Assembly: GCA_031256795.1 (NCBI GenBank)
Contig: JAIRPW010000050.1
Location: forward strand, 1 to 50,788
Direction: 5' to 3'
From: Zoogloeaceae bacterium
GTDB lineage: Bacteria > Pseudomonadota > Gammaproteobacteria > Burkholderiales > Rhodocyclaceae
DNA length: 50,788 nt
The notes under the pieces are model-generated. The model saw only the letters and a program-made list of their open reading frames with translations, was not told where the DNA came from and searched no databases. Shown piece after piece: positions 1 to 9,214 of the stretch (positions are counted from its first letter, which is position 1; every line of letters begins with the position of its first letter). The translations under genes were made by a program, and so were the position numbers.

Positions 1-604
1 AATTTTTACAAGCAACTACTCATCCAGGGGAATTTATTCTCGAAATTTTCGCCGGAAGCGGCACGACAGCGCACGCCGTTTTTAATATCACCCGGCGCGA
101 CAGGAAAAATACTACCCCCCCCCCCCCCGCAAATTCATCCTTATCGAATGCGAGGACTATGCTGAAACCATCACGGCGGAGCGCGTCCGCCGCGTGATTA
201 ACGGCTATGCCGACAAACCCGGCGCGGGCGGCGGGTTTTCGTTTTACGAATTGGGCGAACCGTTATTATTAGAAAACGGCAACCTTAACGAAAACATCCC
301 CACCCCCAAAATCCATGAATACATCTGGTGTTCAGAAACCAGAACCGCCTTTGTGCCGCAAGACGCGCCCTACTTTTTAGGCAAGCATCTTGATTGCTCC
401 TATTATTTTTATTACAAACCCGCAAAAGTCACCGTGCTTGACACAGACTTTCTGCGCGTCCCAAAAGCCGAAGCTCAACGATACGTGATTTACGCCGATG
501 TCTGCGCCCTGTCAGAAACGGATTTGAAACAGTTTAACATCAAGTTCAAAAAAATTCCGCGCGATATTTCCAAACTGCTGGAGTCCAGACTGCTGGAGGA
601 TTGA
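1..604 (+). pseudogene. mod: Type III DNA methyltransferase (mod), 3' part, out of frame at a poly-C tract
   Basis: This is the C-terminal part of an N6-adenine DNA methyltransferase of the type III Mod class; the 5' end lies outside the window. From base 3 the frame reads the SAM-binding motif FAGSGTTAHAV (FxGxG type), then meets 14 consecutive C at 115-128. Beyond the tract the family-like sequence (RKFILIECEDY, then a tail ending LLESRLLED) is in a different frame and runs to the stop at 602-604. With 14 C, translation from upstream terminates at the TGA at 195-197. A tract of 12 or 15 C would restore one frame. The res gene begins four bases after the stop, as in a mod-res operon. Either this is a phase-variable gene caught OFF, or the tract length is a sequencing error; a decayed gene is less likely because the downstream frame is clean. 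Confidence 0.85.
115..128 (+). repeat. Homopolymeric C14 tract inside mod
   Basis: Fourteen consecutive C lie inside the coding region of the methyltransferase, in a poorly conserved stretch between the SAM-binding motif and the C-terminal region. Tracts of this length are prone to slipped-strand mispairing, and a change of one C moves the downstream reading frame. No homopolymer of comparable length was noticed elsewhere in the window. Confidence 0.9.
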
Positions 605-608
605 GAAA

Positions 609-3179
609 ATGGAACTCAAAAACTACCAACAAACTGTGATCGAACACCTCGCCCAATACCTTGCGCTTTTGCGGGAAATGGACGCGGCACAGGCGTTTTC
701 TGAATTCTGGGCGGCGCAAAATATGCCGCGTGAACACATTGCCCCCTATTACGATACTTTGGGCGGCGTTCCCAATGTCTGCGTTAAAGTCCCTACCGGC
801 GGCGGAAAGACTTTCATTGCCGCTTGCGCCCTTGCGCCGATTTTTGACGCTCTGCCGTGCGCCAAAGCCCGTGCCGTCGCGTGGCTTGTGCCTTCCGATT
901 CCATTCTGGAACAAACACTCTCCAATCTCCAAAATCCTCGCCACCCTTATCACCTGCAATTAAGGCGCGACTTTTATCCTCAAGTCTATTCAAAGTCCGC
1001 GCTGCTCAACGGACAAAACTTTTCCCCCAATACGGTTGCCAATCAATTATCTGTTTTTGTTCTTTCTTACGATAGTTTTCGCACCCAAAAAAAAGAAGGG
1101 CGCAAGGCGTATCAAACCAATGGTAGCCTCATGGGATTCGCAGATGTTTATAACGATAAATCCATTTTGCTGCCAGATACTGACGAAACCGCGCTGATTA
1201 ACGTTATCCGCGCTCTTAACCCCGTGGTCATCGTGGATGAAAGCCATCACGCCGTCACGCCTTTATCCAAAGAAATGCTGCGTAACTTTAACCCTTCTTT
1301 TGTATTGGATTTAACCGCCACGCCCCAAAAAAACGCCAACATTATTTCATATGTAAGCGCCGTTCAGCTCAAAAAAGAAAATATGGTCAAACTGCCCGTG
1401 ATTGTCTATAATATGCGGACAAAATCGGAAGTAATTGACGAGGCCATTCACATCCGGGGAAAACTCGAAGATGAAGCGGTTGCCGAAAAAGCAGAAACGG
1501 GGCGATATATCCGGCCTATCGTGCTGTTTCAGGCCGAGCCTAAAACCAGCGCCGATAATACCACGTTTGAAAAACTAAAAAGTATCTTGGTTGAAACGGG
1601 TATCCCGCCAAAGCACATCGCCATTAAAACAGCCGCGCTGAATGAATTGCGCGGCGTGGATCTATTGAGCGAAGATTGCCCGATACGCTACATTATTACG
1701 GTTAATGCACTGAAAGAAGGCTGGGATTGTCCATTCGCATATATTTTAGCCACAGTTGCCAATCGCTCTTCAGTGGTGGATGTAGAACAAATTTTAGGTC
1801 GCGTTTTGCGTCTGCCCCACACCGCAAAGGCCAAAACGCCCACGCTTAATCTCTCGTATTGCTTTACCTCCAGCGCCAGTTTTCACGAAACGTTAGAGCG
1901 GATTGTGGCGGGTCTGCAAAGCGCGGGATTTTCGGACAAAGATTATCGCGCGGAGGAATTCTCCGCACACCCCCAACAACCGCCCGCCTCAGAACAGCAA
2001 AAGCTCCCCATGTCGGCGGAAAATGAGGAAACAGACGAGAACATTGACGTTTCCGCCATCCGGGAGCGTATGAAAGAACGTGAGAATGCCAGCGACGCCG
2101 CAATAGACTCTTCTGCGGATTTTCTGGAAAAAGCCAGGCAAATCGCGGATGAATACGACAAACGTGTTGAAGAACAAACCACCGATTTTCCGGAGGAGGT
2201 CCGTCAAAAAATGAATATATTCCCCGTTGCGGCAGAATTCGCCGAGGAAATCAAGCTCCTGCGTCTGCCGCAATTTGTGATTTCAATTGAAGCCTCGTTG
2301 TTTTTGAACGATCAGGAAAAATTGCTGGCGGCTGAAAATTTGATGGCTGGTTTTACGCTGAAAGGCGAAAACGCCAAAATTGACTTTCATTCGGTTGACG
2401 CGCAAATGGCAAGCATCGACGCCGATTCATCCGCGCCCAAAGCGCGTAAACTTTTTGGTCATGGTCGTGAAGACGCTCTGCGTCAATGGCTCAATAATCA
2501 GCCACCTGAACGACGCATTGCGCAATGCAAGTCCATCATCTGCAAAACTTTGAATAAAAATAACGCTTTGGCCGGCGTTCGGGAATATGTTGAAGAAGTT
2601 CTTGACCGACTTTCTCTGGAACAAATCGACGATTTACAGCAGTTTCCCAACAGCTACGCCGAAAAAATCCGCCAAAAAATCGACTCCCTTCTGCTGGCGC
2701 ATCGAGAAAGCGTTTTTAAACTATGGTACGACCAAGGGAAAATCAAGGTCGCTCCTTATTACGCGTTTCCCAAAACCATTGCGCCGCAGAAGTTTGTTGA
2801 GGCCATGCCAAAATCGCTGTACACAGCGGAAGAGGACATGAATCAATTTGAGAAGGAAGTGGCGTGGACAATCGCGAATCTGCAAAATATCCGTTGGTGG
2901 CATCGCAATCTTTCAAAATCGGGATTTTGCCTCAATGGTTTTGAAAATGCCTATCCTGATTTAATTGTGAAAACCGAGAATGGGAAATTGTTATTGATTG
3001 AAACCAAAGGCGACCATCTCGAAAACGCCGAATCTAAACGCAAATGTTATATCGGCCAAAAATGGGCCGGCCGCTCCGGTCCAGATTACCGTTATTTCAT
3101 GGTATTCCGCGACAAGAAATTAGATTGGGATGGCGCGATTCACTTCGACAATCTCATACAAATCATAAAAGCGCTATAA
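609..3179 (+). CDS. res: Type III restriction endonuclease subunit Res
   Basis: ATP-dependent restriction subunit that works with Mod to cleave DNA carrying unmodified sites. The 856-residue protein has an SF2 helicase core: Walker A VPTGGGKT near residue 60, the DExH box VDESHH near 208, motif III LTATP near 235 and motif VI QILGRVLRLP near 395. A C-terminal PD-(D/E)XK nuclease is visible as YPDLIV (D784) followed by ETKG (E798, K800). The reading frame is complete, so restriction capacity appears intact even though the upstream mod is out of frame here. It starts four bases after the mod stop, implying translational coupling. Base composition is more AT-rich than that of the housekeeping genes, as is common for laterally acquired restriction systems. 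Confidence 0.93.
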   Translation: MELKNYQQTVIEHLAQYLALLREMDAAQAFSEFWAAQNMPREHIAPYYDTLGGVPNVCVKVPTGGGKTFIAACALAPIFDALPCAKARAVAWLVPSDSILEQTLSNLQNPRHPYHLQLRRDFYPQVYSKSALLNGQNFSPNTVANQLSVFVLSYDSFRTQKKEGRKAYQTNGSLMGFADVYNDKSILLPDTDETALINVIRALNPVVIVDESHHAVTPLSKEMLRNFNPSFVLDLTATPQKNANIISYVSAVQLKKENMVKLPVIVYNMRTKSEVIDEAIHIRGKLEDEAVAEKAETGRYIRPIVLFQAEPKTSADNTTFEKLKSILVETGIPPKHIAIKTAALNELRGVDLLSEDCPIRYIITVNALKEGWDCPFAYILATVANRSSVVDVEQILGRVLRLPHTAKAKTPTLNLSYCFTSSASFHETLERIVAGLQSAGFSDKDYRAEEFSAHPQQPPASEQQKLPMSAENEETDENIDVSAIRERMKERENASDAAIDSSADFLEKARQIADEYDKRVEEQTTDFPEEVRQKMNIFPVAAEFAEEIKLLRLPQFVISIEASLFLNDQEKLLAAENLMAGFTLKGENAKIDFHSVDAQMASIDADSSAPKARKLFGHGREDALRQWLNNQPPERRIAQCKSIICKTLNKNNALAGVREYVEEVLDRLSLEQIDDLQQFPNSYAEKIRQKIDSLLLAHRESVFKLWYDQGKIKVAPYYAFPKTIAPQKFVEAMPKSLYTAEEDMNQFEKEVAWTIANLQNIRWWHRNLSKSGFCLNGFENAYPDLIVKTENGKLLLIETKGDHLENAESKRKCYIGQKWAGRSGPDYRYFMVFRDKKLDWDGAIHFDNLIQIIKAL

Positions 3180-3360
3180 AAAATGACGGCAAAGACTCAG
3201 TTCACGCGCGTCGCCGGAACGGAGCATAGGTTTTCTGTTATCTTTTCAACGTTTGCCGTCCTTTTCTCCCTGTCTGTCCGGGAGAAGTCCGGCCTTTGAA
3301 CGGGGCATTCTCTTTTCGCGCCTTTCCGGAAACGCCGGGGCGCAAATCGGAGTCAATCTG

Positions 3361-4308
3361 ATGCTGAAGTATCTCGGCAGCGGCGCGTGGATGATGAGTC
3401 TGGCTTTAGGCGCGGCGTTTTTGACCAATCTCGCGGGGGTTTTTCCCGCCGCCACGCTGACGCCGTCCGCGCGCGGCGTTCTCACCATTTTCCTGCTGGC
3501 CGGAATGATGACGCTGTCTCTTTCCAGAATTCCCGTCAGGGAACTGCGCCTGCATCCCGTTCATGAATTCCGTTCGCTCCTGCGCGCCTTGCTCATGGGG
3601 CTGGTCATTCCGGCCGCCATCCCCCTGGGCGGCTATCTTTTGCTTAAGCGTACTGCCTACGCCGAGTACGCGGCGGGACTGGTGTTCATCGCCGCCGCGC
3701 CGTTCGCGGCTTCCGTCGTGCCGCTTTCCCTGATTCTGCGGGGCGATATGGCGTATGCCGCCCGCGCGACCGTTTTTGTCTATCTCGCCGCCCTTGTCTG
3801 GATTCCCGCTCTCGCTTACGTGTCGCTGGGAACGCTCGTGGATATGCGCGCGCTCATCGCCGCCGTGCTGGGCGTCATCGCCCTGCCCCTGGCTTTGTCG
3901 CGCTGTTTCGTCAACATGACGATCGATCGCGCGAAACTGGCCGCCATCCTGAACTGCGTCATTTTCATCCTGGTCTGGCTATCCGTGAGCGCGGCGGATT
4001 TTCGCGGCGTCGCCCCGGTCATTCTGCTGGCCGTCATGCTTTTAATCGCGCTGCGTACCTTCGCCCTGGGGCTGGCCGTCGACGCGGTCGAACGCAGACT
4101 GAACGTCGCGCGGGCGCAACGGGTCACGGATATTTTGATCGCCTCATATAAAAACAAGGGCGTCGCTATCGCGCTTTGCGTTTCGGCGCTGGGCGCGCTC
4201 GCGCCGAAAGCCATGACGACGATTGCCGCCTCCATCGTCGTGGAAATTTGCTGGGTCATCTATATGGACTGCGCGCTGTTCGCGGGACAAAAAACCGCCG
4301 CTGACTGA
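3361..4308 (+). CDS. BASS-family membrane transporter (bile acid:sodium symporter-like)
   Basis: A 315-residue integral membrane protein with about nine or ten hydrophobic helices and short loops. The middle section, with AAPFAASVVPLS, resembles the bile acid/Na+ symporter (BASS) superfamily; the substrate cannot be told from sequence, and pantothenate, pyruvate, arsenite and sulphonate carriers share this fold. The open frame extends up to 3253, but the ATG at 3361 has a good ribosome-binding site (GGAG at 3349-3352) and begins where the hydrophobic sequence begins, so I chose it. It stands alone between the res gene and the flagellar operon, and neither neighbour suggests its job. Confidence 0.65.
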   Translation: MLKYLGSGAWMMSLALGAAFLTNLAGVFPAATLTPSARGVLTIFLLAGMMTLSLSRIPVRELRLHPVHEFRSLLRALLMGLVIPAAIPLGGYLLLKRTAYAEYAAGLVFIAAAPFAASVVPLSLILRGDMAYAARATVFVYLAALVWIPALAYVSLGTLVDMRALIAAVLGVIALPLALSRCFVNMTIDRAKLAAILNCVIFILVWLSVSAADFRGVAPVILLAVMLLIALRTFALGLAVDAVERRLNVARAQRVTDILIASYKNKGVAIALCVSALGALAPKAMTTIAASIVVEICWVIYMDCALFAGQKTAAD

Positions 4309-4424
4309 TAAACGCCGCCCGCGCGTCCTCGTCTTTTTCTTTCGCGGCAAAACTTGCCGTCCGCGCGGCAAAGCGAATCCCCGCCATCGTCCGCGTTTCG
4401 CGTCTTTCCCGTATCCGCAGAACA

Positions 4425-4440
4425 AGGCACGGAATTTGCT
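4425..4440 (+). promoter_or_regulatory. Sigma-54-type -24/-12 promoter upstream of flgB
   Basis: The sequence AGGCACGGAATTTGCT closely matches the RpoN consensus TGGCAC-N5-TTGCW. The invariant GG (4426-4427) and GC (4438-4439) are separated by exactly 10 bases. It lies about 50 bases before the flgB start codon, which would give a leader of roughly 38 bases. Sigma-54 promoters need an enhancer-binding activator such as FleQ or FlrC; none is encoded in this window. Confidence 0.65.
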
Positions 4441-4488
4441 TTTATCCTCCCGCAGGTTTCGTTCCTCTTTTCTGACGCGGGTTTTCTC

Positions 4489-4965
4489 ATGATCGGCAGC
4501 GACATTTCCTCCCACATTGCCCCCTATACCAAGGCGATGAGTCTGCGCGCCTACCGGCAGCAAACGCTGGCCTCCAATATCGCCAACGCGGATACCCCTT
4601 ACTACAAAGCGCGCGACTTTGATTTTTCCTCCGCCTATGCCGCCGCAATCGGCAAAAAAGAAACGCCGCCCGAAAGAGCTTTGCCTCTCGCGCGCACCCA
4701 GGAAGGACACGCGCGCGCGGCAGAAAAAACCCTGCCGCTCGCCCGCACGGACTCGCGCCATCTTTCCCCCAAAGACGCCGCAAACGGCGCGATTCCGCTC
4801 CTGTACCGGACAGAATATCAGTCCGCCGTCGACGGCAACACCGTCGATCTGGACGTGGAGCGCGGGCAGTTCGCGGACAACAGTCTGCAATACCAGATAC
4901 TCGCCCAGTTCTTGAGCGACCGCTTTTCCGGCCTGCGATCCGCCATCAGCGGAAATCAGGGATAA
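4489..4965 (+). CDS. flgB: Flagellar basal-body rod protein FlgB
   Basis: Proximal rod subunit of the flagellar basal body, exported by the flagellar type III apparatus into the periplasm. The 158-residue product shows the N-terminal rod/hook family signature (TLASNIANADTPYYKARD near residues 25-42), the DLDVE segment typical of FlgB and a C-terminal helix. The ATG at 4489 is preferred over an upstream ATG at 4354 in the same frame, because family homology starts with this methionine and the longer version would overlap the sigma-54-like promoter. First gene of flgBCDEFG. Length is slightly above the usual 130-140 residues because of an Ala/Arg-rich insert near residues 60-85. Confidence 0.93.
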   Translation: MIGSDISSHIAPYTKAMSLRAYRQQTLASNIANADTPYYKARDFDFSSAYAAAIGKKETPPERALPLARTQEGHARAAEKTLPLARTDSRHLSPKDAANGAIPLLYRTEYQSAVDGNTVDLDVERGQFADNSLQYQILAQFLSDRFSGLRSAISGNQG

Positions 4966-5002
4966 CGCGCGAAAAACGCACGCCTTCTAAAGGAACGCGA
5001 AC

Positions 5003-5419
5003 ATGAGCCTTTTTAACGTCTTTCATATCGCCTCCAGCGCGATGACGGCGCAGTCCATCCGCTTGAACACGACCGCCTCCAACCTCGCCAACGTGGATAG
5101 CGCCACTACCGCGAACGGCAGCCCCTACCGGGCAAAACAAGTCGTCTTTCAGGCTACGCCCGTCGGTCACGACGGCGCGGCCTCCCAGGGCGTGCGCGTC
5201 ACGCAGATCGTGGAATCCGCCGCGCCCCTAAGAATGACCTATGACCCGCATAACCCCCTGGCAGACGAAAAAGGCTACGTCGCCATGCCCAACGTCGACC
5301 CCGTGGAAGAAATGGTCAACATGATTTCCGCGTCCCGTTCCTACCAAAACAACGTGGAAATCATGAATACGGCGCGGCAAATGTTACTGCGCACCCTGCA
5401 AATCGGCAGCGGCCAATAA
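5003..5419 (+). CDS. flgC: Flagellar basal-body rod protein FlgC
   Basis: Proximal rod component that assembles with FlgB and FlgF. The 138-residue protein has the rod-family N-terminal motif ([13 protein letters not shown] near residues 19-31) and the conserved C-terminal helix containing [17 protein letters not shown], which packs into the rod. An AAAGGAACG ribosome-binding site precedes the ATG. It lies 37 bases after flgB and 19 bases before flgD, consistent with one transcript. Length and motifs are normal for the family. Confidence 0.96.
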   Translation: MSLFNVFHIASSAMTAQSIRLNTTASNLANVDSATTANGSPYRAKQVVFQATPVGHDGAASQGVRVTQIVESAAPLRMTYDPHNPLADEKGYVAMPNVDPVEEMVNMISASRSYQNNVEIMNTARQMLLRTLQIGSGQ

Positions 5420-5438
5420 ATTTTGAAGGAGATACGCC

Positions 5439-6113
5439 ATGAGCGACACAACCGTCAATCAGAGCATTCTTGATAGCATCAACGGCGTCGCCGCCCAGAA
5501 AAAAGCGATGAGCGCCGCCGAAGAAATGAGCGAACGCTTCATGACGCTCTTTTTGGCGCAGCTGCGAAACCAGGACCCGTTAAGCCCCATGGAAAACGCG
5601 GAAATGACCTCGCAGCTCGCGCAGATGAATATGGTCTCCGGCCTGGAAAGCCTGAACGCGACAATGAAAACCCTGCTGGCCAGCTACGACGAATCCCTGT
5701 CTTTGCAGGCGGCAAATCTGGTCGGCAAAAATGTCCTCGTTCCCGGAAATCAGGTAGCGCTGGGAGAGGCCGGGGCGCTCTTCGGCGTTCAGCTCGCCGC
5801 CCCGGCGGACAAAGTGACCGTCGTCATCAAAGACCAAACCGGCCAGGAAGTTTCCCGGCAAGAACTGGGGCAAATGGACAAAGGCTCCTTCGCCTTTTAC
5901 TGGGATGGCGCGTTCGCGGATGGCTCCGCGGGCAATCCGGGCGACGTCTTTAGCTTCTCCGTCGAGGCCAGTCTGGACGGGGAAGCCGTTTCGGCAAAAC
6001 CTTTGCAAGCTGGCACGATATCCGCTTTAGTTCGTGACAAGAACGGCGCGTTCGTGCTGGAAGTCGCGGGACTGGGTAACGTCACGCTCGGCGACGTGCA
6101 GCAGGTATTTTAA
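5439..6113 (+). CDS. flgD: Flagellar hook capping protein FlgD
   Basis: Scaffold that caps the growing hook and is discarded when the hook is complete. The 224-residue product contains the FlgD signature FLAQLRNQDPLSPMEN near residues 37-52, followed by an MTSQLAQMN segment, then a beta-rich C-terminal half corresponding to the FLN-like and Tudor-like domains. A strong AAGGAG ribosome-binding site precedes the ATG. It lies between flgC and flgE in the usual order. Confidence 0.95.
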   Translation: MSDTTVNQSILDSINGVAAQKKAMSAAEEMSERFMTLFLAQLRNQDPLSPMENAEMTSQLAQMNMVSGLESLNATMKTLLASYDESLSLQAANLVGKNVLVPGNQVALGEAGALFGVQLAAPADKVTVVIKDQTGQEVSRQELGQMDKGSFAFYWDGAFADGSAGNPGDVFSFSVEASLDGEAVSAKPLQAGTISALVRDKNGAFVLEVAGLGNVTLGDVQQVF

Positions 6114-6136
6114 ACATAGGCGGCAAGGAGAAAATC

Positions 6137-7549
6137 ATGGCTTTCCAACAAGGCTTGAGCGGACTCAACGTTTACTCCAAAGCGCTGGACGTAGTGAGCA
6201 ACAATATCGCCAACGCAAGCACGGTGGGTTTCAAATGCGCGCAGGCGCACTTCGCGGACGTATACGCGGGCGCGCTCAACGGCGCGGCGGCTACGCAGAT
6301 TGGCATCGGCGTCAATCTGGTCGCCGTGCAGCAGCAGTTCAATCAGGGCAATATCACCGTGACCAGCAACTCGCTGGACATGGCCATTAACGGCAACGGC
6401 TTTTTCCGCTTTCAGAAAAGCCCGCTGGATCAGACCCCCTATTACAGCCGTAACGGACAATTCCACCTGGATCAGAACGGCTACATCGTCAATTCCAACG
6501 GCTGTTTCCTCACCGGATTCGATTCCCCGGACGGCGTAAGCGTCAACACGGCCTCCATTGTCCCGCTCACCGTCGGCACGGCGGCCATCCCGCCCAAACA
6601 AACCGGCTGGACTACGGCAGTCGACGCGGCAAAAGGCGGCCTCGCCATCGGCGTCAATCTGGACAGCCGCAGCACGAAGGCGGTTTCCGTCACCGACCCC
6701 GCCTGGACGGCGCTTACGCCCTTCGCCTGGGACAACACCTTCAACGTCAACATGTTCAACTATTCCACTTCGGCCACGATTTACGATCAGGCCGGCGCGG
6801 CGCATACCCTCACCAATTACTATGTCCGCCAGGGCGACAGCGGCGTGGCCGCGCGCACCTGGGACGTGTATACCGTCATTGACAACAAATACTGCGTTGA
6901 GGACGGGGCTGGAAACCCGCAGGCCAATACGCTGGTATTCAACACCAACGGTACGCTGGCCAGCGTCAACGGCTCCGGCACGACGCGCGTACCGCTGGAT
7001 TTGTCGCAAACCATCCTCAATACCGGCGCCGCCGCCAATCTGATGGACAATTCCCCCGCTGCCGCGCCGCCCAATATGTCCTGGTTTGAGGACCTCGCCT
7101 CCATCGGCGGCGCGTTCTTTCTGGACATGGGCAGCACTACCCAGTTCGGGATGCCGAATAATGTGGATCATATCCGCCAGGACGGCTATATCGCCGGTAC
7201 GATGACCAACCTGACCGTTTCCGAGGAAGGCTATGTCGTCGCCAGTTACAGCAACGGCCAGACCAAAATGATGGGGCAAGTGCTGCTGACGGAATTCGCC
7301 AACCCGCACGGCCTGCAAAGCGCGGGAGACAATCTGTGGATTGAGACCTTCAGTTCCGGGCAGCCCACCATCGGGGAGCCGGGCGGCGGCACGCGCGGCA
7401 TCATCCAGTCCGGCGCGGTCGAGGATTCCAATACCGACCTCACGCAAGAGCTGGTCAATATGATCATTATGCAGCGCAACTATCAGGCCAACGCCCAAAC
7501 CATCCGCACGCAGGATCAGATTTTGCAGACACTCGTCAATCTGCGCTGA
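6137..7549 (+). CDS. flgE: Flagellar hook protein FlgE
   Basis: Structural subunit of the hook, the universal joint between rod and filament. The 470-residue protein begins with the rod/hook signature LDVVSNNIANASTVGFK, has the GNGFF segment near residue 90, a variable Ala/Thr/Asn-rich central region that would form the outer hook domains, and the conserved C-terminal helix QELVNMIIMQRNYQANAQT. Length is within the normal 400-500 range. The ribosome-binding site is AAGGAGA. A long reading frame antisense to this gene is a composition artefact. Confidence 0.96.
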   Translation: MAFQQGLSGLNVYSKALDVVSNNIANASTVGFKCAQAHFADVYAGALNGAAATQIGIGVNLVAVQQQFNQGNITVTSNSLDMAINGNGFFRFQKSPLDQTPYYSRNGQFHLDQNGYIVNSNGCFLTGFDSPDGVSVNTASIVPLTVGTAAIPPKQTGWTTAVDAAKGGLAIGVNLDSRSTKAVSVTDPAWTALTPFAWDNTFNVNMFNYSTSATIYDQAGAAHTLTNYYVRQGDSGVAARTWDVYTVIDNKYCVEDGAGNPQANTLVFNTNGTLASVNGSGTTRVPLDLSQTILNTGAAANLMDNSPAAAPPNMSWFEDLASIGGAFFLDMGSTTQFGMPNNVDHIRQDGYIAGTMTNLTVSEEGYVVASYSNGQTKMMGQVLLTEFANPHGLQSAGDNLWIETFSSGQPTIGEPGGGTRGIIQSGAVEDSNTDLTQELVNMIIMQRNYQANAQTIRTQDQILQTLVNLR

Positions 7550-7597
7550 TAACTGATTCAGTTTGAGAGAGAACACGAAAGCCACGAGGAAACGCGC

Positions 7598-8341
7598 ATG
7601 GACCGCCTGATTTACACCGCCATGACCGGCGCGAAGCACGTCTTTTTGCAGCAGGCCAACGTTGCCAACAACCTCGCCAACGTCAACACCATCGGCTTCA
7701 AAGCGCAGATGCACCGCTTTGAGGCCGTGCCGGTGCGCTCCGAAGCCATGCCGACCCGCGCGTTCGTCGTCGACGCTTCCATCCAGGACGTTTTTGACGA
7801 AGGGCCGATTCTGCGCACCGACAACCCGCTTGACGTCGCCCTGGACGGCGCGGGCTGGATTGCCGTTCAAACCCCGGATGGCGAAGCCTACACGCGCGCC
7901 GGCGCGCTGGAAGTCAACGTCAACGGCGTGCTGCAAACCAAAAGCGGCTATCTTTTGGAGGGCGACGGCGGCCCCGTCACCATCCCCCCGGACAACCATA
8001 TCGCCATCGGCAGCGACGGCACGGTATCCGTCATCCCCGCCTTCGGTACGCCCAATGTCGTCAATGTGGTCGGACGCCTAAAACTGGTCAATCCGCCGGA
8101 AGAAAACCTGGAGCGCGGAAACGACGGATTTTTCCGCCTGAAAGGCGGCGGTATCGCGCCTATGGACGAAACCGTCCGCGTTTCCTCTGGAAATCTGGAA
8201 GGCAGCAACGTCAATCCAGCGGAAACGATGGTGCAACTCATCAGCCTCGCCCGACAATTTGAACTGCAAACCAAAATGATTCAGACCGCCGAACAGGACG
8301 AGCAAGCCGCCAACAAGCTCCTGTCCTACAACGGCGGATAA
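7598..8341 (+). CDS. flgF: Flagellar basal-body rod protein FlgF
   Basis: Proximal rod protein of 247 residues. The N-terminal motif [17 protein letters not shown] and the [13 protein letters not shown] segment are characteristic of FlgF; the C-terminal helix has [20 protein letters not shown]. It follows flgE by 48 bases, with a GAGGAA ribosome-binding site, and is 28 bases ahead of flgG. Nothing unusual was seen. Confidence 0.95.
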   Translation: MDRLIYTAMTGAKHVFLQQANVANNLANVNTIGFKAQMHRFEAVPVRSEAMPTRAFVVDASIQDVFDEGPILRTDNPLDVALDGAGWIAVQTPDGEAYTRAGALEVNVNGVLQTKSGYLLEGDGGPVTIPPDNHIAIGSDGTVSVIPAFGTPNVVNVVGRLKLVNPPEENLERGNDGFFRLKGGGIAPMDETVRVSSGNLEGSNVNPAETMVQLISLARQFELQTKMIQTAEQDEQAANKLLSYNGG

Positions 8342-8369
8342 CCGTAAAAATCATGGAAGGAAAACCATT

Positions 8370-9155
8370 ATGATCCGCTCGCTCTGGATTGCCCGCACCG
8401 GGCTGGACGCCCAGCAAACCAATATTGACGTTATCGCCAACAACCTGGCCAACGTCAGCACCGGAGGTTTTAAGAAATCCCGCGCGATCTTTGAAGACCT
8501 GCTGTACCAGGTTATCCGTCAGCCAGGAGCGCAAACCACGCAGCAAACCCAGGTTTCCAATGGCTTACAGCTCGGCACCGGGGTGCAGCCCGTCTCGACC
8601 GCGCGCATTTTTACCCAGGGAAATATTCAATTCACCGATAACGCGCTGGACGTAGCCATCAACGGCGAAGGCTTTTTGCAAATTCTCATGCCAGACGGCA
8701 CGACGGCCTATACCCGGAACGGCGCGTTCCAGAAAGACAATCAAGGAAATATCGTCACCCCGGACGGCTATCCCCTGCAACCCAATATCAACATCCCGGC
8801 CAACGCGCTTTCCATTTCCATCGCCAATGACGGCGTCGTGACCGTCACGCTCGCGGGCGCGCCGCAAACTCCGGTACAGATCGGGCAAATCCAGCTGGCC
8901 ACCTTTATCAATCCGGGCGGCCTGCTTTCCATGGGAGAAAATCTTTTTCTGGAAAGCGGCTCTTCCGGCGCGCCTACCCCCAACACGCCGGGACAGAACG
9001 GATCCGGAACGCTGCGGCAGCGGTATATCGAAACCTCCAACGTCGACGTCGCGGAAGAGCTGGTCACCATGATCGAGGCGCAGCGCGCCTATGAACTCAA
9101 CTCCAAAGTCGTCTCCACCTCGGACCAGATGCTGGCGCGTTTAACGCAGATGTAA
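8370..9155 (+). CDS. flgG: Flagellar distal rod protein FlgG
   Basis: Distal rod subunit that forms most of the drive shaft and passes through the P and L rings. The 261-residue protein has the N-terminal motif [18 protein letters not shown]-like sequence (read here as [18 protein letters not shown]), the central GEGFLQI segment and the C-terminal [20 protein letters not shown] helix, all typical of FlgG. It is the last gene of the cluster: flgH, flgI and flgJ do not follow, so the ring genes must be elsewhere. The next gene is convergent. Confidence 0.96.
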   Translation: MIRSLWIARTGLDAQQTNIDVIANNLANVSTGGFKKSRAIFEDLLYQVIRQPGAQTTQQTQVSNGLQLGTGVQPVSTARIFTQGNIQFTDNALDVAINGEGFLQILMPDGTTAYTRNGAFQKDNQGNIVTPDGYPLQPNINIPANALSISIANDGVVTVTLAGAPQTPVQIGQIQLATFINPGGLLSMGENLFLESGSSGAPTPNTPGQNGSGTLRQRYIETSNVDVAEELVTMIEAQRAYELNSKVVSTSDQMLARLTQM

Positions 9156-9214
9156 GCGGCAAGCGCCGCACTCCCGCAATAAAAGGCAAGCGCCATAGAC
9201 TGGGAGGGAACGGT

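Noticed and set aside
194-604. Independent 136-residue gene starting at GTG 194
   Set aside because: Its sequence is the C-terminal continuation of mod. The apparent start only reflects the frame shift at the C14 tract and has no ribosome-binding site.
6110-7999. 629-residue open frame antisense to flgE and flgF
   Set aside because: It lies opposite two clearly real flagellar genes, has no ribosome-binding site and no family-like sequence. High G+C codon bias creates long antisense frames.
9156-9214. Terminator after flgG
   Set aside because: A short GCGGC/GCCGC stem is present, but it is only five base pairs and is not followed by a T run.
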